Origin: Peribacillus butanolivorans
GTDB lineage: Bacteria; Bacillota; Bacilli; Bacillales; DSM-1321
Assembly: GCF_001273755.1 (NCBI RefSeq)
Contig: NZ_LGYA01000001.1
Span: 1,052,683-1,116,682 of the forward strand
DNA length: 64,000 bases
Direction of reading: 5' to 3'
The position numbers and the translations under genes were made by a program. Below the pieces are notes generated by a model. That model searched no databases. It was not told the DNA's origin and worked only from the letters and a program-made list of their open reading frames with translations. Positions 24,752 to 34,626 of the stretch are shown here, piece after piece. Positions within the stretch are counted from its first letter, which is position 1, and every line of letters starts with the position of its first letter.

Positions 24752-25174
24752 TTATAATTGTAATTCTTGTGGAGGTTCACCATTGTTATTCATCAAACGG
24801 ATGCTTTCAGGCTTAATTTGAAGGAATAGATAGTTTGGATCTTCTGGTCCGTCAAACCAATTTTTAAATGACGTATCCCATAATTTTTTCTTTAGATCCT
24901 GTGAGTCATTTATTTTCGAGGTCCCTGAGATTTCCACGTAAGAATCGCCGAATCCTTTATCTTCATAGCCGATTAGGATATGGACATTAGGATTCTTTTC
25001 AATTTCATCTATTTTTTCTGTGGATGCACTTGTTGGTGTATAAAAAGTTAATTCGTCGTTGAAAAATGTCATATAACGTGAATGCGGTTTGTTATCTTCT
25101 ACTGATGATAGAACACCTATTTTATGATCGCCGATGATATTCAATACTTGTTCTTTTAATTGGTTTTGGCTCAT
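24752..25174 (-). CDS. ydaG: General stress protein 26, PNPOx-like flavoprotein (YdaG)
   Basis: A 140-residue split-barrel protein of the pyridoxamine-phosphate-oxidase-like family. B. subtilis YdaG (GS26) is a member of the SigB general stress regulon. Visible blocks are IGVLSSVEDNKPHSRYM, the TFYTPTSASTEKIDEI segment and VEISGTSKIND. The ATG at 25174 follows AAAGGAGTG. On the minus strand GTTTAT with GAGGAA about 13 bases later is a poor SigB-like candidate; I do not rely on it. The cofactor (FMN or F420-like) and substrate are unknown. Confidence 0.88.
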   Translation of the reverse strand: MSQNQLKEQVLNIIGDHKIGVLSSVEDNKPHSRYMTFFNDELTFYTPTSASTEKIDEIEKNPNVHILIGYEDKGFGDSYVEISGTSKINDSQDLKKKLWDTSFKNWFDGPEDPNYLFLQIKPESIRLMNNNGEPPQELQL

Positions 25175-25357
25175 TTTTACACACTCCTTTTATTATTTTC
25201 TCTATTACTTTTCCTCTAATGTCATTAAGATAAACAAAATTCTACAGTTTGCTAAATTTATGAATGAAGACTATGACAAAAGGCCATACTATTCATTATG
25301 TGTTCTGTTTAGAAAAACTTCATGATTTTAATCCATATGTAAAGGTGAGTATGAGCA

Positions 25358-26170
25358 ATGAATTGTGGTGAATTACTTATCATCGGTGGGGCTGAGGATA
25401 AGTGCCTTGAAGGTGAAGTATTAAATAAATTTGTTGAACTCGCGATACGCGCTAAAGGTGGAATTGGCATCCTGCCTACAGCGAGTGAAATTCCTGAAGA
25501 AGTGAGTAAAGAGTATATCAGGATTTTTAGAGATTTAGGCGTGAGCAAGGTTGAAGTTATCAAGTTGAATTCAAGAAAGGATGCAGAGGAACAGGCCATT
25601 TGTGAACAACTGGCCTCTTTTTCAGCTATCTTTATAACCGGAGGAAACCAAAGCCGATTATCCGAGCTTATTGGGCAGTCAAAATTTCACAATACTCTTT
25701 CAAAGGCCTGGCATAATGGAATGGTTCTAGCTGGGACAAGTGCGGGTGCTTCAATTATGGGTAAGCAAATGATTGTCGCAGCTGACACGATGCTGAATGA
25801 TGATAAATTAAAAGTGGAGATTGGAAAAGGGTTCGGCTTTCTAGACGGCCTGCTTATTGATCAACATTTTTCGCAGCGTGGTCGCTTTGATCGACTTTTA
25901 AGTGCGATAGCAGAAAATAAAGAAATTATTGGTATAGGTATTGATGAAAATACAGCAATATTAGTGAAAGATGGACAATTTGAAGTATTTGGTCAACATC
26001 AGGTTTTAGTGCTTGATGGAAGCAAAAGTGATTATATCAATATCACGTCTTCTGAAAATGGCAGTGAAGAGTTGACCCTCTCAGGGTTTCAGCTTCATAC
26101 ACTTACAAGAGGCTATCGTTTTGACTTGCATACAAGAAAATTGTTGATGAAAAAGGGGATCCAATCATGA
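25358..26170 (+). CDS. cphB: Cyanophycinase (S51 family)
   Basis: Degrades cyanophycin (multi-Arg-poly-Asp) to beta-Asp-Arg dipeptides. The 270-residue protein has the family motifs ITGGNQSRL, the nucleophile elbow GTSAGAS with catalytic Ser (about 128), and DQHFSQRGR with the downstream His/Arg region. I use ATG 25358 with AAAGGTGAG ten bases upstream; a nearer ATG at 25351 is in another frame and stops at once. There is no signal peptide, so this is the intracellular form. Its stop overlaps the start of the cyanophycin synthetase gene by four bases, giving a two-gene operon. Confidence 0.9.
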   Translation: MNCGELLIIGGAEDKCLEGEVLNKFVELAIRAKGGIGILPTASEIPEEVSKEYIRIFRDLGVSKVEVIKLNSRKDAEEQAICEQLASFSAIFITGGNQSRLSELIGQSKFHNTLSKAWHNGMVLAGTSAGASIMGKQMIVAADTMLNDDKLKVEIGKGFGFLDGLLIDQHFSQRGRFDRLLSAIAENKEIIGIGIDENTAILVKDGQFEVFGQHQVLVLDGSKSDYINITSSENGSEELTLSGFQLHTLTRGYRFDLHTRKLLMKKGIQS

Positions 26171-28788
26171 TAATCAATCGAGTCCGTTTTTTAAAAGGGC
26201 CAAATTATTTTTCTTATACACCAACGATCTGTATAGAATTAGATATAGAGGAACTGGAAAAACAGCCATCTGATGCTATTCCTGGTTTTAATGAAAAGTT
26301 GTTAAAGACTCTCCCTAACCTTGGCAGCCATACTTGTTCACAAGGATATCAAGGCGGATTCGCTGAGAGGCTGAAACGGGGTACTTGGATGGGCCATATT
26401 TTGGAGCATATGACGATTGAACTCCAAAATATGGCTGGAATCAATGCCATTCGTGGAAAAACGATTATGATGAAAAAACAAGGGTTTTATTATGTTACCT
26501 ATGACTATCAGGAGCCTAAGTCAGGTCTTCAAGCATTTTTAGCTGCAAAAGAAATCGTAGAAGCTATCCTGAATGATGAAAAACATATCAATGTACAATT
26601 ATATGTGAACCAAATTGAACAGTTATATTATAAAAATAAACTTGGTCCTAGTACCGAAGCCATTTATCAGGCGGCTCACTCAAAAAAAATCCCTGTCGAA
26701 CGAATAGGCGAAGAGAGTTTATTGCGCTTAGGAACTGGTTCAAGGCAGAAGTATGTCCAGGCGACAATTTCAAGCCAAACTTCAAATATCGCCGTTGAGA
26801 ATTCCTGTGATAAATCATTGACCAAAGCTATTTTAAAAGGTTGCAGTCTCCCAGTACCAGAAGGAGAAATCGCCTACTCAATTGAAGATATATTTGACTC
26901 AGCCGACAGGCTTGGTTTCCCGCTTGTTATAAAACCGTATAACGGCAGACAGGGCCAGGGTGTCATAACCCATATCAAAAATAAGGATGAGTTGTTTAAT
27001 GTGATCCATTGTTTGGATTCTCATGTGGAAAAATACATTGTGGAACGTCATTTTGAAGGGCATGATTATCGGTTACTGATAGTCAACGGAGAGCTAACAG
27101 CTACAAGTTTGCGGCTTCCTCCCTATGTTATTGGGAATGGAAAAGAGACGTTACGCAGATTGATAGAAAAGGAAAACCTCAATTCGTTGCGGGGAGACGG
27201 ACATGAAAAGCCGATGTCAAAAATTCCACTTACACATACGGTAACGTGTTACTTGGAGAAATCGAACCGGAACCTTGATACTATTCCGAAACAAGGTGAG
27301 CTGGTCCAAGTTGTCGGTAATGCGAACCTTTCAACTGGTGGAAAGGCAATTGATGTAACGGACCAGGTTCATCCAACTATTAGGAATATGGCGATAGCTG
27401 CTGCCAAAGCTATCGGATTGGATATTGCGGGAATAGATTTAATCTGTCAGGATATATCAAAACCTTTCAATCATTTAAAAACGGCAATAATTGAAGTGAA
27501 TGCTGCACCAGGGATTCGAATGCATCATTATCCTAGTGAAGGAAAAAAAAGGGATGTTGGCAAAGCCATCGTAGATTATTTATTCCCAACTCGAGAAGAG
27601 GCCGCAATCCCGATTATTGCAGTAACTGGAACAAATGGAAAGACAACAACAACCCGATTGGTTCATTATTTTCTTTCAGATGTGAAAACAAAGGTTGGAA
27701 TGACGAATTCAGATGGAGTGTATATCGGCGAAGAGGTATTGGTACAAGGTGACTGCAGTGGCCCTATTAGTGCAAGAACGATATTGGCCCATCCTGAAGT
27801 CGATGTAGCTGTTTTAGAAACAGCACGAGGAGGAATTCTTCGTGAAGGTCTAGCTTTTCGTCAATGTGATGTTGGTATTATTACAAATGTGAGTGAAGAT
27901 CACCTTGGCAGTGACGGTATTGAAACACTAGACGATCTCGTTAAATTAAAGAGGCTAGTAGCTGAGGTCGTTCAAAAAACGGGTTATTGTGTTTTGAATG
28001 CCGATGATCCGAATGTAGCTGCTATGGCAGAGTATACTGATGGAGAGGTTATATACACCTCTATATATGCCACTCAGCCATTGGTGAGAGCCGCGATTAA
28101 TGAAGGACGTAAGGCTTGGTTTGTTGATGAACAAGGTATAATCAGTTATTCATCAGATGGTGTGATATATCAATTTATGGATTGCACTCAAATCCCAATA
28201 ACGATTTCTGGCATGGCGCGACATAATATCGCTAATTTACTTCAAGCGTTAGCCGCGGCACATACGCAAGGTATTTCAATGGAAGAATTACGAAAGAAGG
28301 CTATTGCGTTTATGCCTGATAAAAAATTGTCTAAAGGACGTTTCAATTTAAAAAAACTAAAAGAACGAACCGTTATTATTGATTACGCCCATAACGTAGC
28401 AGGGTTGCAGGCCATTTTCGATACGGTTAGTGCCTATAACAGAAATCGCATTATCACTGTTTTGGCAGGACCAGGAGACCGTATTGACGAAGAGCTCATC
28501 AGATTGTCAGAGGTCGTAGCAAAACATTCAGATCTGTTCATCATTAAAGAAGACGATGATTTACGGGGAAGAGTACCGTTGGAGGTAGCCAAGCTACTTC
28601 GGGAAGCTGCGATAGAAGAAGGATTACATAAAGATAAGACATATATCGTACCTAATGAATTAGACGCATTCGTAAAAGCGTGGGAAGTATCACAACCGGG
28701 AGATCTTTTATTATTCTTTTACACGGATTTCGACTATGTAGATCAGTTTTTCGAAACAGTTTCAAAAAATCTATTGCCGAAGAAATAA
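26167..28788 (+). CDS. cphA: Cyanophycin synthetase
   Basis: Builds the nitrogen-storage polymer cyanophycin from Asp and Arg with ATP. The 873-residue protein has the three expected parts: an N-terminal domain beginning RFLKGPNYFS with TWMGHILEHMTIELQ (72-87), an ATP-grasp domain (about 215-475) with VIKPYNGRQGQG and EVNAAPG (443-449), and a Mur-ligase-like domain from 480 with P-loop GTNGKTTTT (488-496) and VSEDHLG. All sites look intact. It overlaps cphB by ATGA. Full length and motif order support active CphA rather than a MurE-like or CphA2 form; CphA2 lacks parts of the third domain. Confidence 0.92.
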   Translation: MIINRVRFLKGPNYFSYTPTICIELDIEELEKQPSDAIPGFNEKLLKTLPNLGSHTCSQGYQGGFAERLKRGTWMGHILEHMTIELQNMAGINAIRGKTIMMKKQGFYYVTYDYQEPKSGLQAFLAAKEIVEAILNDEKHINVQLYVNQIEQLYYKNKLGPSTEAIYQAAHSKKIPVERIGEESLLRLGTGSRQKYVQATISSQTSNIAVENSCDKSLTKAILKGCSLPVPEGEIAYSIEDIFDSADRLGFPLVIKPYNGRQGQGVITHIKNKDELFNVIHCLDSHVEKYIVERHFEGHDYRLLIVNGELTATSLRLPPYVIGNGKETLRRLIEKENLNSLRGDGHEKPMSKIPLTHTVTCYLEKSNRNLDTIPKQGELVQVVGNANLSTGGKAIDVTDQVHPTIRNMAIAAAKAIGLDIAGIDLICQDISKPFNHLKTAIIEVNAAPGIRMHHYPSEGKKRDVGKAIVDYLFPTREEAAIPIIAVTGTNGKTTTTRLVHYFLSDVKTKVGMTNSDGVYIGEEVLVQGDCSGPISARTILAHPEVDVAVLETARGGILREGLAFRQCDVGIITNVSEDHLGSDGIETLDDLVKLKRLVAEVVQKTGYCVLNADDPNVAAMAEYTDGEVIYTSIYATQPLVRAAINEGRKAWFVDEQGIISYSSDGVIYQFMDCTQIPITISGMARHNIANLLQALAAAHTQGISMEELRKKAIAFMPDKKLSKGRFNLKKLKERTVIIDYAHNVAGLQAIFDTVSAYNRNRIITVLAGPGDRIDEELIRLSEVVAKHSDLFIIKEDDDLRGRVPLEVAKLLREAAIEEGLHKDKTYIVPNELDAFVKAWEVSQPGDLLLFFYTDFDYVDQFFETVSKNLLPKK

Positions 28789-28830
28789 AAAAGTAAATTC
28801 CGCTCAATCTTGAGGGGAATTTACTTTTTA
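28788..28830 (+). terminator. Terminator of the cph operon
   Basis: AAAAAGTAAATTCC pairs with GGGAATTTACTTTTT, directly after the cphA stop. Confidence 0.9.
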
Positions 28831-28949
28831 ATTATATAAACTTCCCTTTTTACTATCTATGGAATTAGATAAATGTCCTTTTCAAAGCAGGGAGGATGTG
28901 AGGCATTTTAGAGTCAAAGAAAATTGCACTAATATAGGACCCATTTGTA

Positions 28950-28993
28950 TAAAAAATGCCATGCTTCCGGCCGTTAGGCATAGAAAGCATGGC
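28950..28993 (-). terminator. Terminator of the large protease gene
   Basis: GCCATGCTT (28958-28966) pairs exactly with AAGCATGGC (28985-28993). Read on the minus strand the stem is followed by ATTTTTTAT. Confidence 0.85.
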
Positions 28994-29002
28994 TTTTGCA
29001 TT

Positions 29003-32000
29003 TTACTTTTTAGCGTTAATCCAAAGCTTACCTGCCGCTCTTTGTGTTGTAATATTACCATAGCTATCTGCTGCTTTTACTTCCACAACAGCACCAGGTG
29101 CCTTTACATTCGTTGTGGCGGTATAGTAGCCGACATAATGTCCTGAAGATGTTTCTTTCATTTGTAATTCAGTGGCATTCGCAATGCCTCCTGCATTTGT
29201 CAGAGGCATCAAAATGGAGAAATTTGCTGCCAAGCCAGGTTCACTGTCGAATTCGATTTTGACCGATTCACCGCTTTTTAAGATTTTATCCTCATTTGGC
29301 ACTAAATCGGAAATTTCTGGAGCGGTATAATTTACATCGATGGAGACAGATTTAGTGATTTTATTGCCTGCCTTATCTTGAGCAACTACCTTAATTTTAT
29401 TGATTCCTTTATCCAGTAGAAGGCGATAGGAGAAGGTGTTATCTTTCACATCGGCCTTCTGTCCGTTTACTTTAACCGAATTAAGGTTATCATCCGAAAC
29501 TGTTCCCTTAACAGTAACTGTTTCACGATTTACTTTGCTGCCATCTGTAGGTGAAGTAATTGCTAGTTCCGGATTAGCGATATCCAATATCACTTTTACA
29601 GGCAAAGAGGCCTCAGTTGAACCTCGGCTTGTCCGAGCTTTTGCTGTCAAAGTATTTTCACCGTTGCTTAATGTGACCGGAACAGCGAAGGTTCCTTTAT
29701 CAGTAGAATCCGTACTTGCTACTTTCTCCCCTTTGTTAAAAATATCTACTTTTGTTGTAGGTGCAGATGTACCTTCAACCGTTACTTCTTTTTGATTTGA
29801 ATAAGCACCGTCTTTAGGAGAGGTAATTACAGGTTCCTTTACTTCGTAGTCGACAGTTGCACGAATCATATAATTTCCTTCCTCAGTTGGGGATTGCGAC
29901 CATGAATCGCTGACTCCCTGCCAGCTTCGTCCTGCATTTGGTCCATCTTCATCAGTAGCTAATCCTGGTGCATTCGGATTGGCCTTTGTTTGGGTATAAA
30001 CAATAAAGAAATCACCTTCAACCATGATTCCATGTTCGCTCAAATCAACATGTGTCCATTGACCGTCGCGCAACGCAGTCTCATTAAAAGGACCTGCGAT
30101 TTTTTTGCCTGGCGACCCATCTGTTCCCGATGCATCATACACCGAAACTTTGAATTCAGTCCCGCCTGGAGCAGGCCATGTGGTATCCCAGAAACGTAAA
30201 AGGGCGCCGGTTACATTTGCCGTTTTATTTCCCGAAGCTAACGACATTTTCACAGCCCAGCTATTGCCTGCCGTATTAAAGGCGCGGGCGTTTTCTGCTG
30301 TTCCGTCGTCATACTTAATCTCATCTGGGTACCCGATGAACGGTTTCAGTTCAATATCTTTCCTGGAGCTGTTACCCTCCGAAATCGTTACGGATGCTTC
30401 ACTGCCGTAATAAGAAGGAGCCATGACTTTCAAAGTATATTTTCCTTCATAAGCGGATAGAGTGTATTCACCGTCCGAATTTGTAGTCACTGGCTTAATA
30501 GCGGCATCCTCAAGAAAGTATACGGTAGCACCAGAGACGGGTTCGCCAGTAATTTTGTTGGTGATTGTACCGTTGATTGTTCCTTTTGGAATTTCTTGAA
30601 GCGTAAAGTTAGCAGTTGATGTTGCATCTTGTTCGACGTTGACTGTTGCTGTTTGTGATCGATAACCGTATGTTTCTGCTTGCAATGTGTATGAACCTGA
30701 TGCATGTGTAAGTTGGTAAGATCCATCTTGTGGGTTTGTATAAACAGATCTTTCAGTTTCTAAAACACTGACCTGTGCCTGTAATGGAAGAAGTACTGGG
30801 GCAGGCTGGTCTTTTTCAGGTGCTTTTTTCACTTTATCTGCAATTGGCTTAATTTTATCAGGGTCAACTTTTGGCTTAGCTGAAACAGAGGAGTCAGACT
30901 TGATAACGCCTAGTCCTGTTTTAGCTTTTGCAGACGGCTGCAGGGAAGTATCAGCCAATTTAACATCATCAATATACCAGCCAGGTTTTTGGACTGATCC
31001 ATCAGATGTGACATTAAAGGCAATATAGATTCTTTCTCCAGCATATTGGCTTAAGTTAACTTCACCATCGATCCAACTATTTGACTTATCATTAAAACGA
31101 GCCGCTTGTACCCAGTTTGTTCCGTTTGTAGAGATAAATACATGTCCGAAATCATAATTTTTTTCAAGTTCGAACCAATGTTTAAATTGTAAATAACTTG
31201 TGCCTTCAGGAACATCGACTGGAGGCATGGATAGGCTCATATTGGCACTATTATCATAGTTTCCAGCCAGGTTTGTAGCATAAACCTTTTGACCTGATGC
31301 TGCAGAGCCAGGTCCACTTGTTGGAATACCCCATTCCCAGTTATTGTTTGTGCCGGAAGAGGTCCATCCAATAGGATCTTGTTCAAAGTCCTCTGTATAA
31401 CCTACACTGATTCCTGGCAATAGCTCAACGGTATAAGAGTCAGTAGCTGTTACTGAGCCTCCGAAGTCAGTTGCGGTCCATTTATAAGCGACTGAATCTT
31501 CAGTCAGCTCTGACCCTGGAATCGTGGCTTCATACATTCCTGATTTATAGTCACCGCTCGTTCTCTCAGCCTTGACTTCAACCCAAGTTCCGTCGGCTTT
31601 TTGGTAGCTAAGTTTAACGGTAGTGACACTTACATTATCTGACACTTCAGCTTGAAGTGTTACATCCATTTTTTTATACGAATTTTTTGGTGCCTTATGG
31701 GAAATGACAGCTGCTTCTGAGTCATCTCCAGCTTTGGTAACTTTACCCTCAATTTTCCCAAGTCCGCTTACAACAGAGGAAACTGCATCAAATGCATTAA
31801 CAAGGCCATAGCCGTAAGCATGGTTGGGACTTGTCGGATAATTATTGTCTGTCAAAGGAGTGGCAGTTGTAAGTAAGATTTCCTCAAGCTGGTCAACAGT
31901 TAAGCTGGCATTTGCTTGTCGTAATAGAGCAGCAACCGCTGAAATGTGAGGACCTGCCATTGAAGTGCCATTCCAGCCGCCTTCATATGCACCGCCAGGA

Positions 32001-33331
32001 ATGGCAGAACGAATGTTAACGCCTGGTGCGGAGATGTCAGGTTTAATTTCTCCATATGGAGATGGACCACGTAAAGAGAAACTGCCAACCTGGTTGTTAT
32101 AATCTGTTGCTCCAGTGGCAAAGGCCTCTGGATAGTTTGCTGGATTTGCTACTGAACCAGCACCGCCGGGATTAGACAATGTGGTATTTCCAGCAGAGAA
32201 TTCAGGAAATATCTCAGCAGCTTTCCATGCTTGTACCATTGGGCGATACCACTCGTCGAGTCCAGCTCCGCCGCCCCAAGAGTTATTGACAACATCTGGT
32301 GCTTTCTCAGGATGAGGATTACCAGCAGCATCTTTTGGAGCGATAACCCATTCGCCTGCTTCTAATAAATCAATGTCTGAACCGCCATCGTTAGAAAAGG
32401 CTTTAACTGAAATGAATGTGGCACCTGGAGCAACTCCGATTTGATTTGCACCATTTGGTTCAGAGCCCACCATCGTACCAATTGTGTGAGTTCCATGATC
32501 TAAATCATCATATGGTGAAGCTTGTCCGCTTACAGCATCAAACCAGTTATATTCATTATTTGGAACATCTGGATTGGCAGGGTTATACCCGCGGTACTTT
32601 GTTTTCAAGGCCGGATGGTTCCATTGGACACCTGTATCGATAGAAGCAATAACCGTTCCTGCTCCATCAATGCCCATATTCCATACAGCAGGAGCACCGA
32701 TTTTTTCAATATTCCACTCAATTGAAGAGGTATCGGCTTTTGTTTTGCTCGCTTCTGAGCCTTTAAGGGTCTTTGCAGCTGCAGTCTTACTTGCAGGCTG
32801 AATTAGCTGCCTAGTCTCATTTGGCATAATTTTTTCTACTTCAGGAAAAGCAGCGATTTGCTCCATAACATCCTTTGTAGCTGTCACAGCAATCGCATTA
32901 ACAATATAAAAGGATTGAAAATCTTTCGCCTTACCAGATTTTTCTTGCTTATCTAAGTAGTTTTTAATATTCGCTTGTGTTTGAAGAGCTGTAGCACGAA
33001 GCTCAGATACTACACTTGATCGTTTAAGTAACTTTGAATTATTCGCAGATAACTTTTGTGATTTTGCTGTTTTTGCAGCCTTTGAGGATACGTCTTTGGT
33101 GTCTACTTGCTCTTTGAATTTAACGAGAAACGTTACCTGATCATTTTTTTTAAACTGAGTAAGTACTTTTGAGGCGACTTTCTTTTGATTCTTCCCCGTT
33201 AATTCATCTTTAGCGGATGTATGGATTTTGTTTGAAGTTGCTGCGATAGAGTTTGTTGGAATTACCAGCGATCCAATAAGCATGATAGCGAATATTAACG
33301 CTAACCATTTCGTTCTTTGTTTTTTTTGCAA
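29003..33331 (-). CDS. bpr: Bacillopeptidase F-like secreted serine protease, 1442 aa
   Basis: A very large secreted subtilisin-family (S8) protease. Parts in order: signal peptide (KKQRTKWLALIFAIMLIGSL and on to about 30), an inhibitor-type propeptide, the catalytic domain with Asp232 (SIDTGVQWNHP), His279 (DHGTHTIG), oxyanion Asn382 (SAGNTT) and Ser457 (NGTSMAGPH), then a MAM/jelly-roll-like domain (DFEQDPIGW to GWYIDDVKL), two carboxypeptidase-regulatory-like domains, and Ig-like repeats at the end. No LPXTG anchor is present. I start at TTG 33331 after AGGGGG; an earlier TTG at 33364 has no ribosome site. Length and order match B. subtilis Bpr (about 1430 residues), which is later trimmed. 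Confidence 0.9.
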   Translation of the reverse strand: MQKKQRTKWLALIFAIMLIGSLVIPTNSIAATSNKIHTSAKDELTGKNQKKVASKVLTQFKKNDQVTFLVKFKEQVDTKDVSSKAAKTAKSQKLSANNSKLLKRSSVVSELRATALQTQANIKNYLDKQEKSGKAKDFQSFYIVNAIAVTATKDVMEQIAAFPEVEKIMPNETRQLIQPASKTAAAKTLKGSEASKTKADTSSIEWNIEKIGAPAVWNMGIDGAGTVIASIDTGVQWNHPALKTKYRGYNPANPDVPNNEYNWFDAVSGQASPYDDLDHGTHTIGTMVGSEPNGANQIGVAPGATFISVKAFSNDGGSDIDLLEAGEWVIAPKDAAGNPHPEKAPDVVNNSWGGGAGLDEWYRPMVQAWKAAEIFPEFSAGNTTLSNPGGAGSVANPANYPEAFATGATDYNNQVGSFSLRGPSPYGEIKPDISAPGVNIRSAIPGGAYEGGWNGTSMAGPHISAVAALLRQANASLTVDQLEEILLTTATPLTDNNYPTSPNHAYGYGLVNAFDAVSSVVSGLGKIEGKVTKAGDDSEAAVISHKAPKNSYKKMDVTLQAEVSDNVSVTTVKLSYQKADGTWVEVKAERTSGDYKSGMYEATIPGSELTEDSVAYKWTATDFGGSVTATDSYTVELLPGISVGYTEDFEQDPIGWTSSGTNNNWEWGIPTSGPGSAASGQKVYATNLAGNYDNSANMSLSMPPVDVPEGTSYLQFKHWFELEKNYDFGHVFISTNGTNWVQAARFNDKSNSWIDGEVNLSQYAGERIYIAFNVTSDGSVQKPGWYIDDVKLADTSLQPSAKAKTGLGVIKSDSSVSAKPKVDPDKIKPIADKVKKAPEKDQPAPVLLPLQAQVSVLETERSVYTNPQDGSYQLTHASGSYTLQAETYGYRSQTATVNVEQDATSTANFTLQEIPKGTINGTITNKITGEPVSGATVYFLEDAAIKPVTTNSDGEYTLSAYEGKYTLKVMAPSYYGSEASVTISEGNSSRKDIELKPFIGYPDEIKYDDGTAENARAFNTAGNSWAVKMSLASGNKTANVTGALLRFWDTTWPAPGGTEFKVSVYDASGTDGSPGKKIAGPFNETALRDGQWTHVDLSEHGIMVEGDFFIVYTQTKANPNAPGLATDEDGPNAGRSWQGVSDSWSQSPTEEGNYMIRATVDYEVKEPVITSPKDGAYSNQKEVTVEGTSAPTTKVDIFNKGEKVASTDSTDKGTFAVPVTLSNGENTLTAKARTSRGSTEASLPVKVILDIANPELAITSPTDGSKVNRETVTVKGTVSDDNLNSVKVNGQKADVKDNTFSYRLLLDKGINKIKVVAQDKAGNKITKSVSIDVNYTAPEISDLVPNEDKILKSGESVKIEFDSEPGLAANFSILMPLTNAGGIANATELQMKETSSGHYVGYYTATTNVKAPGAVVEVKAADSYGNITTQRAAGKLWINAKK

Positions 33332-33770
33332 TTGTTTTCCCCCTATTCTATTTTCAAAGAACAAAAACTTCGACCAGTCTACAGGTACAATGCACCTCCA
33401 TTCTTTCTAGATGGGCAGTATGTAGAACACTGATGTTCCTTTAATGATAACGAACAGGTAAACAAGAAAATTGTCATATTTTGGGATGTGAAACTCGGAT
33501 TATCGAAAATGAACATATTGTAGGAATGTATATTTTGGAAAAATAAGGAATTATACCTTTCTTCGCGATAAAAATAATGGTAAATTATAGAAAAAATATA
33601 CCATTATACGAGTGTCAAAAGAACTTTCTTTGTATTAGATTATTAAAAATGGTAATAAAGAATTAAAAATACATGCTGCAGAAATTTATTGACATGTTTA
33701 TCATTTTTTATTTTTTTGGAAAGAAAGAATGAACCTACAATTTTTGTATTTATTATGGTTAAATAAACGA
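33332..33770. other. Intergenic gap upstream of the large protease
   Basis: About 440 AT-rich bases with no gene. It must hold the promoter and control region of the protease, but I cannot pick a site with confidence. Confidence 0.4.
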
Positions 33771-33805
33771 AAAAAAAGCTAATCCAATTTGGATTAGCTT
33801 TTTTT
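33771..33805 (-). terminator. Terminator overlapping the end of yidC2
   Basis: A 35-base palindrome, AAAAAAAGCTAATCCAA and its reverse complement. The yidC2 stop codon (33794-33796) lies inside it, and a run of seven Ts follows on the minus strand. Confidence 0.9.
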
Positions 33806-34579
33806 CATAATCGTTTCTTTTACGACAGTGACAGCGGGTTGATCTTTCTTATATACTCGCTGAAGTACAATAGACTGAACAATCATAAATAATCCACCTA
33901 TTGACCAATAAAGAGGTAATGCAGCAGGCGCAGAGAAAGAAATGAATAAAATCATTGCTGGTGAGAGCAGGCTCATCAATTTCATTTGTTTCTGCTGTTC
34001 CTCTGGCATTTGTCTCATTGAAATGACCGATTGGAAATAATAGATGACGCCGGCGATGATTGCCATGGCGATATTCGGTTGGCCAAGGCTGAACCACAGG
34101 AAGCTATGTGTCGCAATTTCATGAGAACCTTGAATCGCATAATAAAAGCCCATTAAGATTGGCATCTGAATCAAAAGTGGAAGACAGCCCATATTTAAAG
34201 GATTGACACCATGTTTTTGATAAAGCTGCATCATTTCCTGTTGCAGAGCCTTTTGTTTTGCTGGATCCTTTGTTTCTTTAATTTTTTGTTGTATTGCTGT
34301 CATTTCTGGTTTTAGCCCATTCATTTTGGTTTTCATACTGAGCTGTGTTTTATATTGCTTGGCAGTCAATGGAAGCAAAACGAGACGTATGAAAAATGTC
34401 ATCATAATGATGCTTAGACCATAGTTCCCGTTAAATAAATTTGCATTAAATTCAAGCATCTTTGTCATTGGGTTAACCAATGCAGTATGAAATGGGCCGC
34501 TTGTAGCTGCTGAACATCCTGTCAACAGGATGGTTGTTAAAAATAGAGCTGAAATAAGTAAAATATTTTTCTTTTTCAA
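33794..34579 (-). CDS. yqjG: Membrane protein insertase YidC2 (YqjG/MisCB type)
   Basis: Inserts proteins into the membrane, alone or with the Sec channel. The 261-residue precursor has a lipoprotein signal ending LLTGC (Cys22), then five membrane segments. The conserved hydrophilic-groove Arg is present in FFIRLVLLPLT (Arg65), followed by the cytoplasmic helical hairpin. It starts with TTG at 34579, eight bases after AGGAGG. Spore formers usually have SpoIIIJ and YqjG; the MifM-like leader directly upstream marks this copy as the inducible YqjG type. Its ribosome site can be locked in a hairpin (see below). Confidence 0.92.
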   Translation of the reverse strand: MKKKNILLISALFLTTILLTGCSAATSGPFHTALVNPMTKMLEFNANLFNGNYGLSIIMMTFFIRLVLLPLTAKQYKTQLSMKTKMNGLKPEMTAIQQKIKETKDPAKQKALQQEMMQLYQKHGVNPLNMGCLPLLIQMPILMGFYYAIQGSHEIATHSFLWFSLGQPNIAMAIIAGVIYYFQSVISMRQMPEEQQKQMKLMSLLSPAMILFISFSAPAALPLYWSIGGLFMIVQSIVLQRVYKKDQPAVTVVKETIMKKS

Positions 34580-34587
34580 AATAAATT

Positions 34588-34626
34588 CCTCCTCGAATTG
34601 TTTTTAATTAAACAATGGAAAGGAGG
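34588..34626 (-). promoter_or_regulatory. Hairpin hiding the yidC2 ribosome site
   Basis: On the minus strand CCTCCT (34626-34621, inside the last MifM codons) pairs with AGGAGG (34593-34588, the yidC2 ribosome site). Inside it ATTGTTT (34616-34610) pairs with AAACAAT (34603-34597). The leader stop codon lies within the inner stem and loop. A ribosome stalled at the end of the leader would open the hairpin and allow yidC2 translation. Confidence 0.85.

Noticed and set aside
25201-25260. SigB promoter of ydaG
   Set aside because: GTTTAT and GAGGAA have about the right spacing, but the -10 part is poor, so I do not list it as a feature.
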